Shown here: positions 1-7,802 of the stretch, in pieces
Numbering within the stretch: the first letter of the stretch is position 1
Layout: the number at the start of each line of letters is the position of its first letter
NCBI GenBank assembly: GCA_013349725.1
Contig: DUZB01000088.1
Span: 1-11,357 of the forward strand
Length of the DNA: 11,357 nucleotides
Direction of reading: 5' to 3'
DNA from: Deltaproteobacteria bacterium
Lineage (GTDB): Bacteria > Desulfobacterota > DSM-4660 > Desulfatiglandales > Desulfatiglandaceae
The notes under the pieces: generated by a model
What the model was told of the DNA's origin: nothing
The model's database searches: none
What the model saw: only the letters and a program-made list of their open reading frames with translations
Translations under genes and position numbers: made by a program

Positions 1-9
1 AGTCTGCGT

Positions 10-1059
10 ATGGATATGAAGAGGGACTACTACGAGGATGTTCAACTTTTCTCGTCCGGTGTTGTCCTGTTCTGGTTTCTGCTTTTGCTTGCATTTTTAG
101 CTGCTCTTCCATTCTTTGTAAAAAATTACTACATTTATATGGCAAACTATATGGCTATCAATATTATTGTGGCCGTAGGCCTGAATCTGCTTGTGGGATA
201 CACGGGCCAGATTTCTCTTGGCCATGCAGGTTTTTTTGCTTTGGGGGCCTATGGGACCGTCATATTAATGTCAAAAGCCCATCTTCCTTTCCTCCTTGCC
301 CTTCCGGCTTCTGCGCTGTTTGCTGCACTCCTCGGATTCCTCCTTGGGCTTCCCGCTCTTCGGCTGGAGGGGCCGTACCTTTCCATTGCGACCCTGGGTT
401 TTGGATTGACGATCACTCAGGTGATCGGCCGGATAGAGTTTTTTGGAGGCAGGCAGGGACTGCACACCCCGGATTTGACCATCGGTCCCTGGCATCTTGA
501 ATCGGATAGAGACCTCTATTACCTGCTGCTGCTGATCACGGTCGTTCTTGTCCTTGGGGCACGCAACCTGATCAAGACAAAAGTGGGGCGGGCCTTTATT
601 GCCATTCGGGACGCGGATATCGCGGCTGAAACCATGGGTGTTAATCTCACCTACTATAAGACGCTCGCCTTTGCCGTAAGCGCTTTTTATACGGGCATTG
701 CAGGCGGTCTGTTCGCCTTTGTACTGCGTTTTATCGAGCCTGAGATTTTTGGGATGATGATGTCGGTTATTTTTCTGGCCATGGTGGTCGTCGGGGGGTT
801 GGGTTCACTCTTTGGTTCCATAGCCGGCGCCTGCCTCCTCAGCTGGCTGGACCTGCAGCTCAGAAATATTCTCAGCATACCGTATTTCGGGGAATGGCTG
901 GATGCCCTTTCCAAGAGCTATTTCTCCATTACGGGAGTGTCCAATATTCAGTTTATTGTGTATGGATTGATCATGGTGCTGATCATGATCTTTGAGCCTT
1001 TAGGCATCTATGGTTTTTGGATACGGACAAAGATATACTGGAAGACCTGGCCCTTTTGA
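10..1059 (+). CDS. livM: LIV-type ABC transporter permease, LivM family
   Basis: Inner-membrane permease of a branched-chain amino acid (HAAT) type importer; it should pair with the LivH-type permease encoded next. The 349 residue protein is strongly hydrophobic with multiple membrane segments and carries family hallmarks: NLLVGYTGQISLGHAGFFAL at 59-78, RLEGPYLSIATLGFG at 118-132, the cytoplasmic ATPase-coupling loop GRAFIAIRDADIAAETMGVN at 193-212, and GGLGSLFGSIAG at 262-273. Length is normal for LivM (about 300-350). The ATG at 10 is the first start in the window, with another in-frame ATG at 16. The frame is open to the window edge and no ribosome site can be judged, so the exact N-terminus is uncertain. 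The gap to the next gene is 81 nt. Family assignment is firm; the ligand cannot be read from the permease. Confidence 0.93.
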   Translation: MDMKRDYYEDVQLFSSGVVLFWFLLLLAFLAALPFFVKNYYIYMANYMAINIIVAVGLNLLVGYTGQISLGHAGFFALGAYGTVILMSKAHLPFLLALPASALFAALLGFLLGLPALRLEGPYLSIATLGFGLTITQVIGRIEFFGGRQGLHTPDLTIGPWHLESDRDLYYLLLLITVVLVLGARNLIKTKVGRAFIAIRDADIAAETMGVNLTYYKTLAFAVSAFYTGIAGGLFAFVLRFIEPEIFGMMMSVIFLAMVVVGGLGSLFGSIAGACLLSWLDLQLRNILSIPYFGEWLDALSKSYFSITGVSNIQFIVYGLIMVLIMIFEPLGIYGFWIRTKIYWKTWPF

Positions 1060-1071
1060 GATTTGTTTGAC

Positions 1072-1096
1072 CACGAATAGCACGAATAACACGAAT
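1072..1096 (+). repeat. Three tandem 9 bp units CACGAATA(N)
   Basis: CACGAATAG, CACGAATAA and CACGAAT(G) follow each other directly at 1072, 1081 and 1090 in the livM-livH gap. The sequence is read directly and is unambiguous. Similar CACGAATAA-type intergenic runs are, from memory, common in environmental Proteobacteria; function is unknown. It could be a decayed dispersed repeat or an iterated binding site. Confidence 0.65.
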
Positions 1097-1107
1097 GTTT
1101 AAATATT

Positions 1108-1123
1108 CAGGTTTGTTTACCTG
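1108..1123 (+). other. Small inverted repeat upstream of livH
   Basis: CAGGT and ACCTG form a perfect 5 bp inverted repeat around a TTGTTT loop, ending 17 nt before the livH ATG. It could be a weak hairpin or half-sites of an operator. It is short enough to be chance. Confidence 0.25.
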
Positions 1124-1140
1124 CTTAAGGATTTATAAAG

Positions 1141-2016
1141 ATGCTTGAGTTCTTGCAGACCATCGTCAGCGGAATAGCCGTCGGGAGTTCCTATGCGCTC
1201 ATGGGGCTTGCCATGGTGCTCATTTACAAAACCTCCGAAGTGGTGAACTTTGCCCAGGGGGAAATGGCGCTTGTCTCCTGTTTCCTTACCTATATGGTCT
1301 TGGAATACCATGGATTTCCTTTCTACGTTGCGTTTCCGGGGGCACTGGTGTTTTCAGCTATACTTGGATGCATCCTGGAGTTTGCCGTGTTGAGGCGGGC
1401 AAAAGATCCGACGATCCTGGGGATGATTATTATCACCATCGGTCTCGAGATGATTCTCATGGGGCTTGTTTCCTGGAAGTTCGGGGCGGACCCAAAGACG
1501 ATGCCTTTTCCCATATCACCGTATGACAGTGTGGCCATGGGTGAGGTCTTTGTGAGTTCGCTTGAGGTGCTTACGTTCTTTACGGCCCTGGCGGTCATGG
1601 CAATCCTTTTCTTTTTTCTGCGGTACTCGAAACTGGGTGTTGCCATGAAGGCGACCCAGCAGAACAACATGGCTGCCCGGCTGATGGGGATCAGAACCAA
1701 CCGCATATTGATGTTCACCTGGGGAATTTCTTCCGTGGTGGGCTGTCTTGCGGGGCTTCTCATTTCGCCCATGACCATGCAGCCCTATATGATGTGGGGC
1801 CCCATGTTGAAAGGGTTTGCTGCGGCCGTGCTGGGCGGGATGACATCCCTTCCGGGCGCTGTATTCGGCGCCTACCTGATCGGGATTATCGAAAATCTTT
1901 TCGGTGGATATGTCTCCATTGAATTTAAATCCGTTGTCGCGTTTGCTATCGTTGTTCTGGTGCTTTGCATCAAACCAAGTGGGCTTTTTGCACGTCACTA
2001 TGTGAAAAAGGTGTAG
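1141..2016 (+). CDS. livH: LIV-type ABC transporter permease, LivH family
   Basis: Second inner-membrane permease of the importer, expected to form a heterodimer with the LivM-type protein. The 291 residue length is typical of LivH. Hallmarks seen are VNFAQGEM at 35-42, the ATPase-coupling segment GVAMKATQQNNMAARLMGI at 166-184, KGFAAAVLGGMTSLPGAVFG at 224-243, and the C-terminal KPSGLF at 278-283. Hydrophobic segments account for most of the rest. The ATG at 1141 is preceded by AAGGA about 10 nt upstream, an acceptable ribosome site, and the protein starts right at the conserved first membrane segment. The stop codon at 2014-2016 lies inside an imperfect palindrome that fills much of the gap to the binding protein gene. 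Assignment is firm. Confidence 0.93.
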   Translation: MLEFLQTIVSGIAVGSSYALMGLAMVLIYKTSEVVNFAQGEMALVSCFLTYMVLEYHGFPFYVAFPGALVFSAILGCILEFAVLRRAKDPTILGMIIITIGLEMILMGLVSWKFGADPKTMPFPISPYDSVAMGEVFVSSLEVLTFFTALAVMAILFFFLRYSKLGVAMKATQQNNMAARLMGIRTNRILMFTWGISSVVGCLAGLLISPMTMQPYMMWGPMLKGFAAAVLGGMTSLPGAVFGAYLIGIIENLFGGYVSIEFKSVVAFAIVVLVLCIKPSGLFARHYVKKV

Positions 2017-2040
2017 GGGCGAATGATCATTCGTCCGTAC
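2013..2040 (+). repeat. Imperfect 28 bp palindrome (REP-like) overlapping the livH stop
   Basis: The core CGAATGATCATTCG at 2020-2033 is a perfect 14 bp palindrome. The arms extend it to GTAGGGG at 2013-2019 and TCCGTAC at 2034-2040, with two non-matching positions, one of them a G:U pair in RNA. GTAGGGGCGAAT-type palindromes are, from memory, a recurrent dispersed element in several bacterial groups. Here it starts inside the livH stop codon, so the transcript would carry a hairpin between livH and the binding protein gene. Confidence 0.6.
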
Positions 2041-2060
2041 GAATCGTCAAACATTATAAA

Positions 2061-2066
2061 AAGGAG
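2061..2066 (+). promoter_or_regulatory. Strong ribosome binding site of the binding protein gene
   Basis: AAGGAG sits 6 nt before the ATG at 2073. It settles the start, because an in-frame ATG at 1965 lies inside livH and would precede the signal peptide with 36 unrelated residues. It is the best ribosome site in the importer operon, which fits high production of the binding protein. Confidence 0.85.
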
Positions 2067-2072
2067 TGGGCT

Positions 2073-3269
2073 ATGAAGATGAAGGGATTATTCGTGGGAG
2101 TTTTGGCAGTTGCTTTGACGTTGGGACTTTCTTTTGGAGTCATGGCTGAAGAGGGGGTGACGGATACTGAGATCCATATCGGCCAGTGGGGACCTCAGAC
2201 CGGACCGGCGGCCCCATGGGGTTCAGTTGCAAGGGGAACGGATGCCTATTTTAAGATGATCAACGCCGAAGGCGGTATTCATGGACGTAAACTGATCCAC
2301 CATATGTTTGACGATGGCTACAATCCCGCCAAGACCAAGGCGGGCGTCAAAGAGCTGCAGGAGGGGACAGGCATGTTTGCATGGGTGTCCGGCGTGGGAA
2401 CCTCGCCGGGCCTTTCCGTTGTGGATTATCTAATGGAGAGAAAAATTCCCTGGGTGGGGCCTTCGGCAGGGTCTCTTCACTGGATTGAGCCCCCCCGGAA
2501 ATATCTTTTTGCGGTCTACCCTCTTTATTTTATCGAGGCTAAGGGCCTTTGTGAGTATGCCGTAAAAACCTTAGGGAAAAAGCGGATTGCCATTGCCTAT
2601 CAGAACGACGATTACGGAAAGAACGGTGTCCAGGGCGCTGTCGAACAACTGGAAAAATACGGGATGAAGTTGGTGGCCCAGATTCCCGTCGAGAATACCG
2701 ATACGGACATGAAACCCCATATTATGCAGTTTAAAAAGGCCGGGGCGGATGTGGTCCTTTTGTGGGTTACGCCGACTCATGCCGTCCGCCTTGTGGGAAC
2801 CGCGAAAGCCATGCAGTTTGCACCCCAGTGGATGAGTACCAGCACCTGTTCTGATTTTCCTTTTATGTTCAAGATCAGCAAGGGATTGTGGAAAGATGTC
2901 ATTGCCGCCACTTTTGGGGAACTTCCTGATTCCCAAGATCCGCTCCTGTTGAAATACAAGAAAGATGCCTATGAAAAATATGCGGCAAAGGACGAAAGAT
3001 GGGGAATCTTCTACTATGCGGGCATCCTTTTTGCGGAACCACTTGTGGAAGGGATCAAGCGATGCGGAAAGGACCTTACGAGGGAGCGCCTGGTGAAGGC
3101 AATGGAAGGGATCAAGGACTTCAAGGGGATCGGGGGAAAGATCAGCTATGGTCCTTTAGACCTGGCGGAGCCGTACGCCTGCAGGCAGGGTCAGAAGGAA
3201 ATTTTCATCGTCAAATGTCTGGATGACGGAAAATATGAAAGACTGACTGGTTGGTGGAAAATAAAATAA
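2073..3269 (+). CDS. livK: Periplasmic substrate-binding protein of LIV-type ABC importer
   Basis: Secreted ligand-binding subunit of the importer (Peripla_BP_6 / type I periplasmic binding fold). The 398 residue precursor opens with a signal peptide: MKMK, a hydrophobic core at 5-22, and a likely signal peptidase I cut after VMA at 25. The mature start, EIHIGQWGPQTGPAAPWG at 33-50, is the usual first strand and ligand loop of this family. Other family features are the NAEGGIHGRKL segment at 64-74, the DDGYNPAKT segment at 80-88, and the NDDYGKNGVQG hinge-region motif at 178-188. No lipobox cysteine is seen, so it is probably soluble in the periplasm. The symbol livK denotes family only: such proteins bind amino acids, aromatic acids or other carboxylates, and the acyl-CoA synthetase at the end of the operon favours a carboxylate. 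A stem-loop follows the gene. Confidence 0.92.
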   Translation: MKMKGLFVGVLAVALTLGLSFGVMAEEGVTDTEIHIGQWGPQTGPAAPWGSVARGTDAYFKMINAEGGIHGRKLIHHMFDDGYNPAKTKAGVKELQEGTGMFAWVSGVGTSPGLSVVDYLMERKIPWVGPSAGSLHWIEPPRKYLFAVYPLYFIEAKGLCEYAVKTLGKKRIAIAYQNDDYGKNGVQGAVEQLEKYGMKLVAQIPVENTDTDMKPHIMQFKKAGADVVLLWVTPTHAVRLVGTAKAMQFAPQWMSTSTCSDFPFMFKISKGLWKDVIAATFGELPDSQDPLLLKYKKDAYEKYAAKDERWGIFYYAGILFAEPLVEGIKRCGKDLTRERLVKAMEGIKDFKGIGGKISYGPLDLAEPYACRQGQKEIFIVKCLDDGKYERLTGWWKIK

Positions 3270-3286
3270 GGGGAGTTCAATGAGGT

Positions 3287-3331
3287 GGGCTGAAGCGTGT
3301 AAAACGCTTCAGCCCTTCAGACGGTTTTTTT
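3287..3331 (+). terminator. Stem-loop with T-run between binding protein and livG (partial terminator or attenuator)
   Basis: A perfect 11 bp inverted repeat, GGGCTGAAGCG at 3287-3297 and CGCTTCAGCCC at 3305-3315, encloses a 7 nt loop. A run of seven T lies at 3325-3331, nine bases after the stem. That spacing is longer than in a classic intrinsic terminator, so partial termination or protection of the upstream mRNA 3' end is more likely than a full stop. The right arm can also pair with GGCTGAA at 3335-3341, giving a competing fold just before livG. Confidence 0.65.
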
Positions 3332-3347
3332 CAAGGCTGAACACACT

Positions 3348-4139
3348 ATGGCATTTTTTCAGGTTGAAGGTTTATCCATGTCGTTCGGGGGTTTAGATGC
3401 CCTCACCGATATCCATTTTCAGGTCAGTAAAGGTTCCGTCTTTGCCATTATCGGTCCGAATGGCGCCGGAAAGACAACCCTTTTTAACTGCATCAATGGG
3501 ATCTATAAGCCCACAAGAGGACGGGTCCTCTTTAAAGACAGGGAGATTCAGGGGAAAAAGCCCGACCGTATCGCCAAGCTGGGTATTGCCAGAACCTTTC
3601 AGAATATTGAGCTTTTTTCTCACATGAGCACCATGGAAAACCTCATGGCCGGGCGCCATAATTTCATGAAAACAGGTCTTTTCAGGGGGGCTTTCATGTG
3701 GGGGAGACGCTCTTTCGCGGGAAAAGAAGAGGTGTCCCACAGGAAAAAGGTGGAAGAGATCATCGATCTCCTTGACCTTCAGACCGTCAGGAACAAATTT
3801 GTGGGCGGCCTGCCGTACGGGATACAGAAACAGGTTGAACTGGGCAGGGCCCTGGCCCTTGAACCGGAATTGCTGCTGCTCGACGAACCGTGCGCCGGGA
3901 TGAACTCGGAAGAAAAGCAGGACATGATCTTCTGGGTGAAAGATATTCAGGATGAACTTGGCGTAACCATCCTGCTCATTGAACATGACATGAAGATGGT
4001 CATGGACATTTCGGACAGGATTCTGGTGATCAACTTCGGCAGATCAATCATTGAGGGTACTCCGGAAGAGGTTCAGCAGAACCCCGAGGTTCTTAAAGCC
4101 TATCTGGGAGAGGACGAAGACGTTGACCTCGATGCTTGA
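3348..4139 (+). CDS. livG: LIV-type ABC transporter ATPase, LivG family
   Basis: One of two cytoplasmic ATPases that power the importer. All ABC elements are visible in the 263 residue protein: Walker A GPNGAGKTT at 36-44, Q-loop TFQNIELF at 83-90, the LivG-type degenerate signature LPYGIQKQVE at 155-164, Walker B LLLLDE at 175-180, H-loop histidine 213 in IEHDM, and the conserved C-terminal AYLGED at 251-256. The CINGIYKPTRG segment at 48-58 and the long insert at 101-135 are typical of LivG. The ATG at 3348 has only a weak AAGG 11 nt upstream, and that AAGG lies within a possible RNA pairing. The gene end overlaps the livF start by 8 nt, indicating translational coupling. Confidence 0.93.
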   Translation: MAFFQVEGLSMSFGGLDALTDIHFQVSKGSVFAIIGPNGAGKTTLFNCINGIYKPTRGRVLFKDREIQGKKPDRIAKLGIARTFQNIELFSHMSTMENLMAGRHNFMKTGLFRGAFMWGRRSFAGKEEVSHRKKVEEIIDLLDLQTVRNKFVGGLPYGIQKQVELGRALALEPELLLLDEPCAGMNSEEKQDMIFWVKDIQDELGVTILLIEHDMKMVMDISDRILVINFGRSIIEGTPEEVQQNPEVLKAYLGEDEDVDLDA

Positions 4140-4899
4140 AATAAAGAATATTGAGACATTCTACGGACTTATTTATGCCCTGAGAGGGGTTTCCCTCAGC
4201 GTGGATGAAGGCACGGTGACGGCCATCCTCGGCAATAACGGCGCCGGTAAATCGACCATTTTGAAGACCGTTATGGGTCTTCTGGATGATCAGCCGGACA
4301 AGGGCGCCATTGAGTTCTTAGGAAAGCGAATCGATGGAAAAGATCCGGAAGTGATCGTCAGAATGGGGATATCCTACGTGCCGGAAGGACGTGAGGTTTT
4401 CGAAGAGTTAAGCGTGAAAGAGAACCTCCAGATGGGCGCCTACATTCGGAGCGACCGTTCGGGCATAAGAAAAGACATGGACAAGATGTATGACTATTTT
4501 CCCGTGCTGAAGCAGCGGGAAGACCAGTGGGCGGGAACACTTTCGGGCGGCGAACAGCAGATGCTGGCCATCGGCAGGGCTTTGATGAATCGACCCAGTC
4601 TCCTTTTTTTAGATGAGCCTTCCCTTGGGCTTTCTCCCCTCCTCGTCAAAGAGATTTTCAAGATTGTGACGGCCATTAATGAGGCGGGCGTTACGATCCT
4701 GCTGGTGGAACAGAATGCACGAATGGCCCTGAATATTTCTGATATCGGCCTGATTCTGGAGAACGGGCGATTCGTCATGAAGGGGAACTCAGCGGAGTTG
4801 ATGGAAGATAAAGATGTCAAGGAATTCTATATGGGCATCAAGTCAGAAGAATCCGCCAAGGGTTTTCAAAGGTGGAAAAGGAAGAAACGGTGGAGGTAG
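4132..4899 (+). CDS. livF: LIV-type ABC transporter ATPase, LivF family
   Basis: Second cytoplasmic ATPase of the importer, partner of the LivG-type protein. The 255 residue protein has Walker A GNNGAGKST at 34-42, YVPEGREVFEELSVKENL at 82-99 (the LivF hallmark), signature LSGGEQQ at 137-143, and Walker B LLFLDE at 157-162. It carries VEQN at 192-195 where most ABC ATPases have the H-loop histidine; this substitution is normal for LivF. The start at 4132 overlaps the livG stop by 8 nt and gives the standard MLEIKNI beginning; an in-frame ATG at 4051 lies inside livG and is not favoured. The C-terminus runs about 18 residues past the usual YMG end into a basic tail (KGFQRWKRKKRWR at 243-255) that overlaps the start of the next gene. 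Confidence 0.93.
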   Translation: MLEIKNIETFYGLIYALRGVSLSVDEGTVTAILGNNGAGKSTILKTVMGLLDDQPDKGAIEFLGKRIDGKDPEVIVRMGISYVPEGREVFEELSVKENLQMGAYIRSDRSGIRKDMDKMYDYFPVLKQREDQWAGTLSGGEQQMLAIGRALMNRPSLLFLDEPSLGLSPLLVKEIFKIVTAINEAGVTILLVEQNARMALNISDIGLILENGRFVMKGNSAELMEDKDVKEFYMGIKSEESAKGFQRWKRKKRWR

Positions 4900-6740
4900 A
4901 TTTTCGCGGAATGGAATACGACTCAATGATGACCCTTGAAACAGCTCCCAGTATGTTCAGGAAAACGGCCACGAAATATGGTGACCGGATCGCCATGCGC
5001 AAGAAAGAATATGGCCTCTGGAATGACATCTCGTGGAATGAATATTACCAGACAGTAAAATATATCGGTTCTGCTCTTATCTCCATGGGGCTTGAAAAGG
5101 GGGATTGTGTCTCCATTATAGGGGACAACTGCCCTGAATGGGTAACCATTGACCTTGCCGTACAGTCTTGCGGGGCAATCGCAGTCGGGGTTTATTCTAC
5201 CAACGCCTGGCCCCAGGTGGAGTATGTGATTGAGAATTCCGACTCCAAGTTTTTCTTTGTGGAGAATGAGGAGCAGTTGGATAAGTGGCTTAATTTCAGG
5301 GAGAACGTTCCCCGTTTGAAAAAAGTCGTTGTGTGGGATCTCGAAGGTTTACGGCATTTTGAAGATCCATTGGTCATGACCTATGATGAGCTGATGGATC
5401 TGGGAAAAGAGATGGTTAAAGACAATCCCGGCCTTTTAGAGGAGCGCATTAACCGGATCGATCTCGAAGATATTGCCGTCCTCATCTATACATCCGGGAC
5501 AACAGGCCCTCCGAAGGGAGCGATGCTGACCCATAGAAATCTCATGTGGATGGGCAATGCGCTTACCCTGGAAAATCCCATGACCGATGAAGACGAGGTC
5601 CTTTCCTTTTTGCCGCTGTGTCACGTCTTCGAACAGCTGTTCTCCGTTATGGGACATATCACCCATGGGTATGTGGTTAATTTTATAGAAAACATGGAGA
5701 CCGTGAACGATAACATGATCGAGGTGTCTCCGACCGTGGGTTATGCGGTCCCTCGTATATGGGAAAAATACCTGTCCGCAGTGTACATTAAAATGTCGGA
5801 CGCCACCTGGTTCAAGAAAATGGTATTCGGATTAGCACTCAACGTAGGAAAAAAACGTGCCACCCTGATGATGAATTTCAAGTCCATCCCCGGGCCTATT
5901 GAAATGCTGTACAAATTGGCCCATTTTACCGTCTTTCGGAAACTGAAGGAACGGTTAGGGTTTGACAGGATGCGGATTGCCTATTCCGGTGCAGCCCCCA
6001 TATCCCCTGATGTACTGCATTTCTTTCAGTCCATCGGGGTTAATCTGGTCGAGGGATACGGGCAGACGGAAGGCACAGGCGTTACCTGTGTCTCCAAAGT
6101 AGGGAAGGTGAAGTTTGGAACGGTCGGCCCTCCGTTGATGGGAACGGAGATTCGGATCGCTGAGGATGGTGAAATCCTGGTGAAATCTCCCAGCGTGTTC
6201 AAGGGATACTACAAAAATCCGAAAGCCACGGAAGAAACGATCAGGGACGGATGGCTCTACTCCGGGGATGTGGGAGAGATCGATGAAGATGGGTATCTCA
6301 AGATTACGGACCGGAAAAAGGATATCATCGTGACGGCCGGGGGAAAAAACATTACCCCGCAATTCATAGAAAACAAGCTGAAATTCAGCCCATACATCAA
6401 CGACGCGGTGGTCATTGGAGACAAGCGGAAGTTTATTTCCAGCCTGATCATGATTGATGAAGACAACGTGGTGAAATTCGCGCAGGATAATAAGGTGCAG
6501 TTCTCCACCTATAAGGACTTGACCCAGTGCCCGGAGATCAACAGGCTTATCCAGGAAGAAGTAAACAAGGTCAACGATACGCTGGCCCGCGTGGAGCAGG
6601 TCAAGAAGTTTACCATTCTCCCCAAGAAACTCTATGAAGAAGACGGAGAAGTAACGCCCACCATGAAGGTCAAGAGAAATTATGTCAATGAGGCCTTTGG
6701 AGATCTGATTGAGGCCATGTATAAAAGGCCCAAGGTGTAA
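4872..6740 (+). CDS. AMP-forming long-chain-type acyl-CoA synthetase
   Basis: Activates a carboxylic acid with ATP and CoA to an acyl-CoA through an acyl-adenylate (ANL superfamily, FAA1/long-chain group). In the 622 residue form: P-loop YTSGTTGPPKG at 206-216, LPLCHVFEQ at 247-255, adenylate-binding EGYGQTEG at 394-401, SGDVG with ATP-ribose-binding Asp at 464-468, hinge TDRKKD at 479-484, TAGGKN at 488-493, and PTMKVKR at 596-602 with the probable catalytic lysine 599. The reading starts at a GTG at 4872 with AAGGG 9 nt upstream and overlaps livF by 28 nt. The alternative is ATG 4911 (609 residues), with GGAGG 14 nt upstream; this start is less well spaced but avoids the overlap. Being last in a LIV-type importer operon suggests it activates the imported compound. 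Chain length and substrate cannot be read from sequence. Confidence 0.92.
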   Translation: MEKEETVEVDFRGMEYDSMMTLETAPSMFRKTATKYGDRIAMRKKEYGLWNDISWNEYYQTVKYIGSALISMGLEKGDCVSIIGDNCPEWVTIDLAVQSCGAIAVGVYSTNAWPQVEYVIENSDSKFFFVENEEQLDKWLNFRENVPRLKKVVVWDLEGLRHFEDPLVMTYDELMDLGKEMVKDNPGLLEERINRIDLEDIAVLIYTSGTTGPPKGAMLTHRNLMWMGNALTLENPMTDEDEVLSFLPLCHVFEQLFSVMGHITHGYVVNFIENMETVNDNMIEVSPTVGYAVPRIWEKYLSAVYIKMSDATWFKKMVFGLALNVGKKRATLMMNFKSIPGPIEMLYKLAHFTVFRKLKERLGFDRMRIAYSGAAPISPDVLHFFQSIGVNLVEGYGQTEGTGVTCVSKVGKVKFGTVGPPLMGTEIRIAEDGEILVKSPSVFKGYYKNPKATEETIRDGWLYSGDVGEIDEDGYLKITDRKKDIIVTAGGKNITPQFIENKLKFSPYINDAVVIGDKRKFISSLIMIDEDNVVKFAQDNKVQFSTYKDLTQCPEINRLIQEEVNKVNDTLARVEQVKKFTILPKKLYEEDGEVTPTMKVKRNYVNEAFGDLIEAMYKRPKV

Positions 6741-6800
6741 AAGCCGTAGAAACTGTTATCACGAACACGCTTTCCCCTTGTCAGGTACAGATCTTATTTT

Positions 6801-7802
6801 TCAAAAAAGAACGAATGTGCCGCACCCGAAGTGAGTATGTGCGCCGATATGAAAAATAGATGCCAGGCCGAGATAGGGGCGGACGATTTCGGGGATGGGG
6901 GAAAATTCCTGCCTGCCAAACCATCGGCCGGGACGTAGCCCTGATACACGCTGAAAGCTGCCGTGTTTCATCTGGACTCTCGATGCGGCGGCTGTTGCTG
7001 CTTCAAATGCCTGCCGGTCTGCTTCGTCCAGGATGTCCCAGAAACGGGTTGATGCGCCCCGTTTTCCTGTTGACAGGCCGTTCATCCGTGCCATGAAGGC
7101 GCCAAGAATATCGCGGAGAGATGGAACCTCATCCAGGGTTATTCTGTTGCTGGATTTCCTTTTGTCCTCGACAGTTTCATGGGGAGCCAGATCAAATGGC
7201 GTGATCCATTTGAGCAGGCGAAGGGGCCGCCTTGCATTGGAGTGGAAATCCAGCCCTTCAGACCATTGGGAAGGCGTGGGTTTATAGTGGAGATCCAGCC
7301 TGCCGTTTTCCACGAAGGGCTCCCAGACGGGGCCCCGGGCTGCAAAAATGGATTGTATGTCAAATTTGCCCCAGAGGGCGTTGGGGGTCTGCCGGGTCCG
7401 ATCGATGCTGCTGCCGGATTTTTCCAGCGCGGGTAGTATTACTTCCAGAAAATGGGCATGGTCCGCGCTCTCGCCGATGAGTTTCATTTCCAGAAAAATG
7501 GGCTCCCCTTCACCGTATGCCTTTTTCCCGGGATAGCAGAAAAGAACCGATTCAATGGGCCACGCGGCATCGGGAACGATTCTCAGCGCCTTTTTTTTTA
7601 TGGCGCTGATGCCGCCATATGCCTGCCACGGCAACATGGCTTTTTTCCAGGGTCTGGCCTGGACAGTGGGAAGGCTTTCCGCGATCAGGCTTCCAAGAAT
7701 AAGGGAAAATTCCAGACCGGGGTAAATCGAAAACCAAACCATCGGGGCATTGACCCTGCAAACAATCAGGTAGCGGAGCAGATTAAGGGGTAAAAGGGAC
7801 AT
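6801..7802 (-). CDS. cas6: Cas6 family CRISPR pre-crRNA endoribonuclease
   Basis: Likely cuts the CRISPR precursor transcript within repeats to make crRNAs. The 333 residue protein ends with the Cas6/RAMP signature: a glycine-rich loop HIGAHTHFGCGT at 318-329, right at the C-terminus, preceded by PYLGLASIF at 309-317. Upstream are RVQMKHGSFQRVSG at 275-288 and PGRWFG at 291-296, matching the conserved 'R-S-Q ... G-G' block before the loop in Cas6 C-terminal domains (PF10040-like). The N-terminus, LLRYLIVCRV at 8-17, fits a first RAMP strand. Catalytic residues in Cas6 are not conserved in position and I do not assign them. The start ATG at 7802 lies 20 nt inside the preceding gene, so translation is probably coupled. 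The type III-like neighbours fit a Cas6 supplied in trans to an effector complex. No repeat array is in the window. Confidence 0.8.
   Translation of the reverse strand: MSLLPLNLLRYLIVCRVNAPMVWFSIYPGLEFSLILGSLIAESLPTVQARPWKKAMLPWQAYGGISAIKKKALRIVPDAAWPIESVLFCYPGKKAYGEGEPIFLEMKLIGESADHAHFLEVILPALEKSGSSIDRTRQTPNALWGKFDIQSIFAARGPVWEPFVENGRLDLHYKPTPSQWSEGLDFHSNARRPLRLLKWITPFDLAPHETVEDKRKSSNRITLDEVPSLRDILGAFMARMNGLSTGKRGASTRFWDILDEADRQAFEAATAAASRVQMKHGSFQRVSGLRPGRWFGRQEFSPIPEIVRPYLGLASIFHIGAHTHFGCGTFVLF

Noticed and set aside
1323..1998. Minus-strand frames of about 150-160 codons inside livH
   Set aside because: They are shadows of a firmly assigned permease; the content is basic and without recognisable motifs.
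4051..4131. Earlier in-frame ATG for livF
   Set aside because: It lies deep inside livG; the MLEIKNI start at 4132 matches the family N-terminus and the usual short overlap.
6741..6800. CRISPR array or leader next to cas6
   Set aside because: The gap contains no repeated units of 25-40 bp, and none were seen elsewhere in the window.
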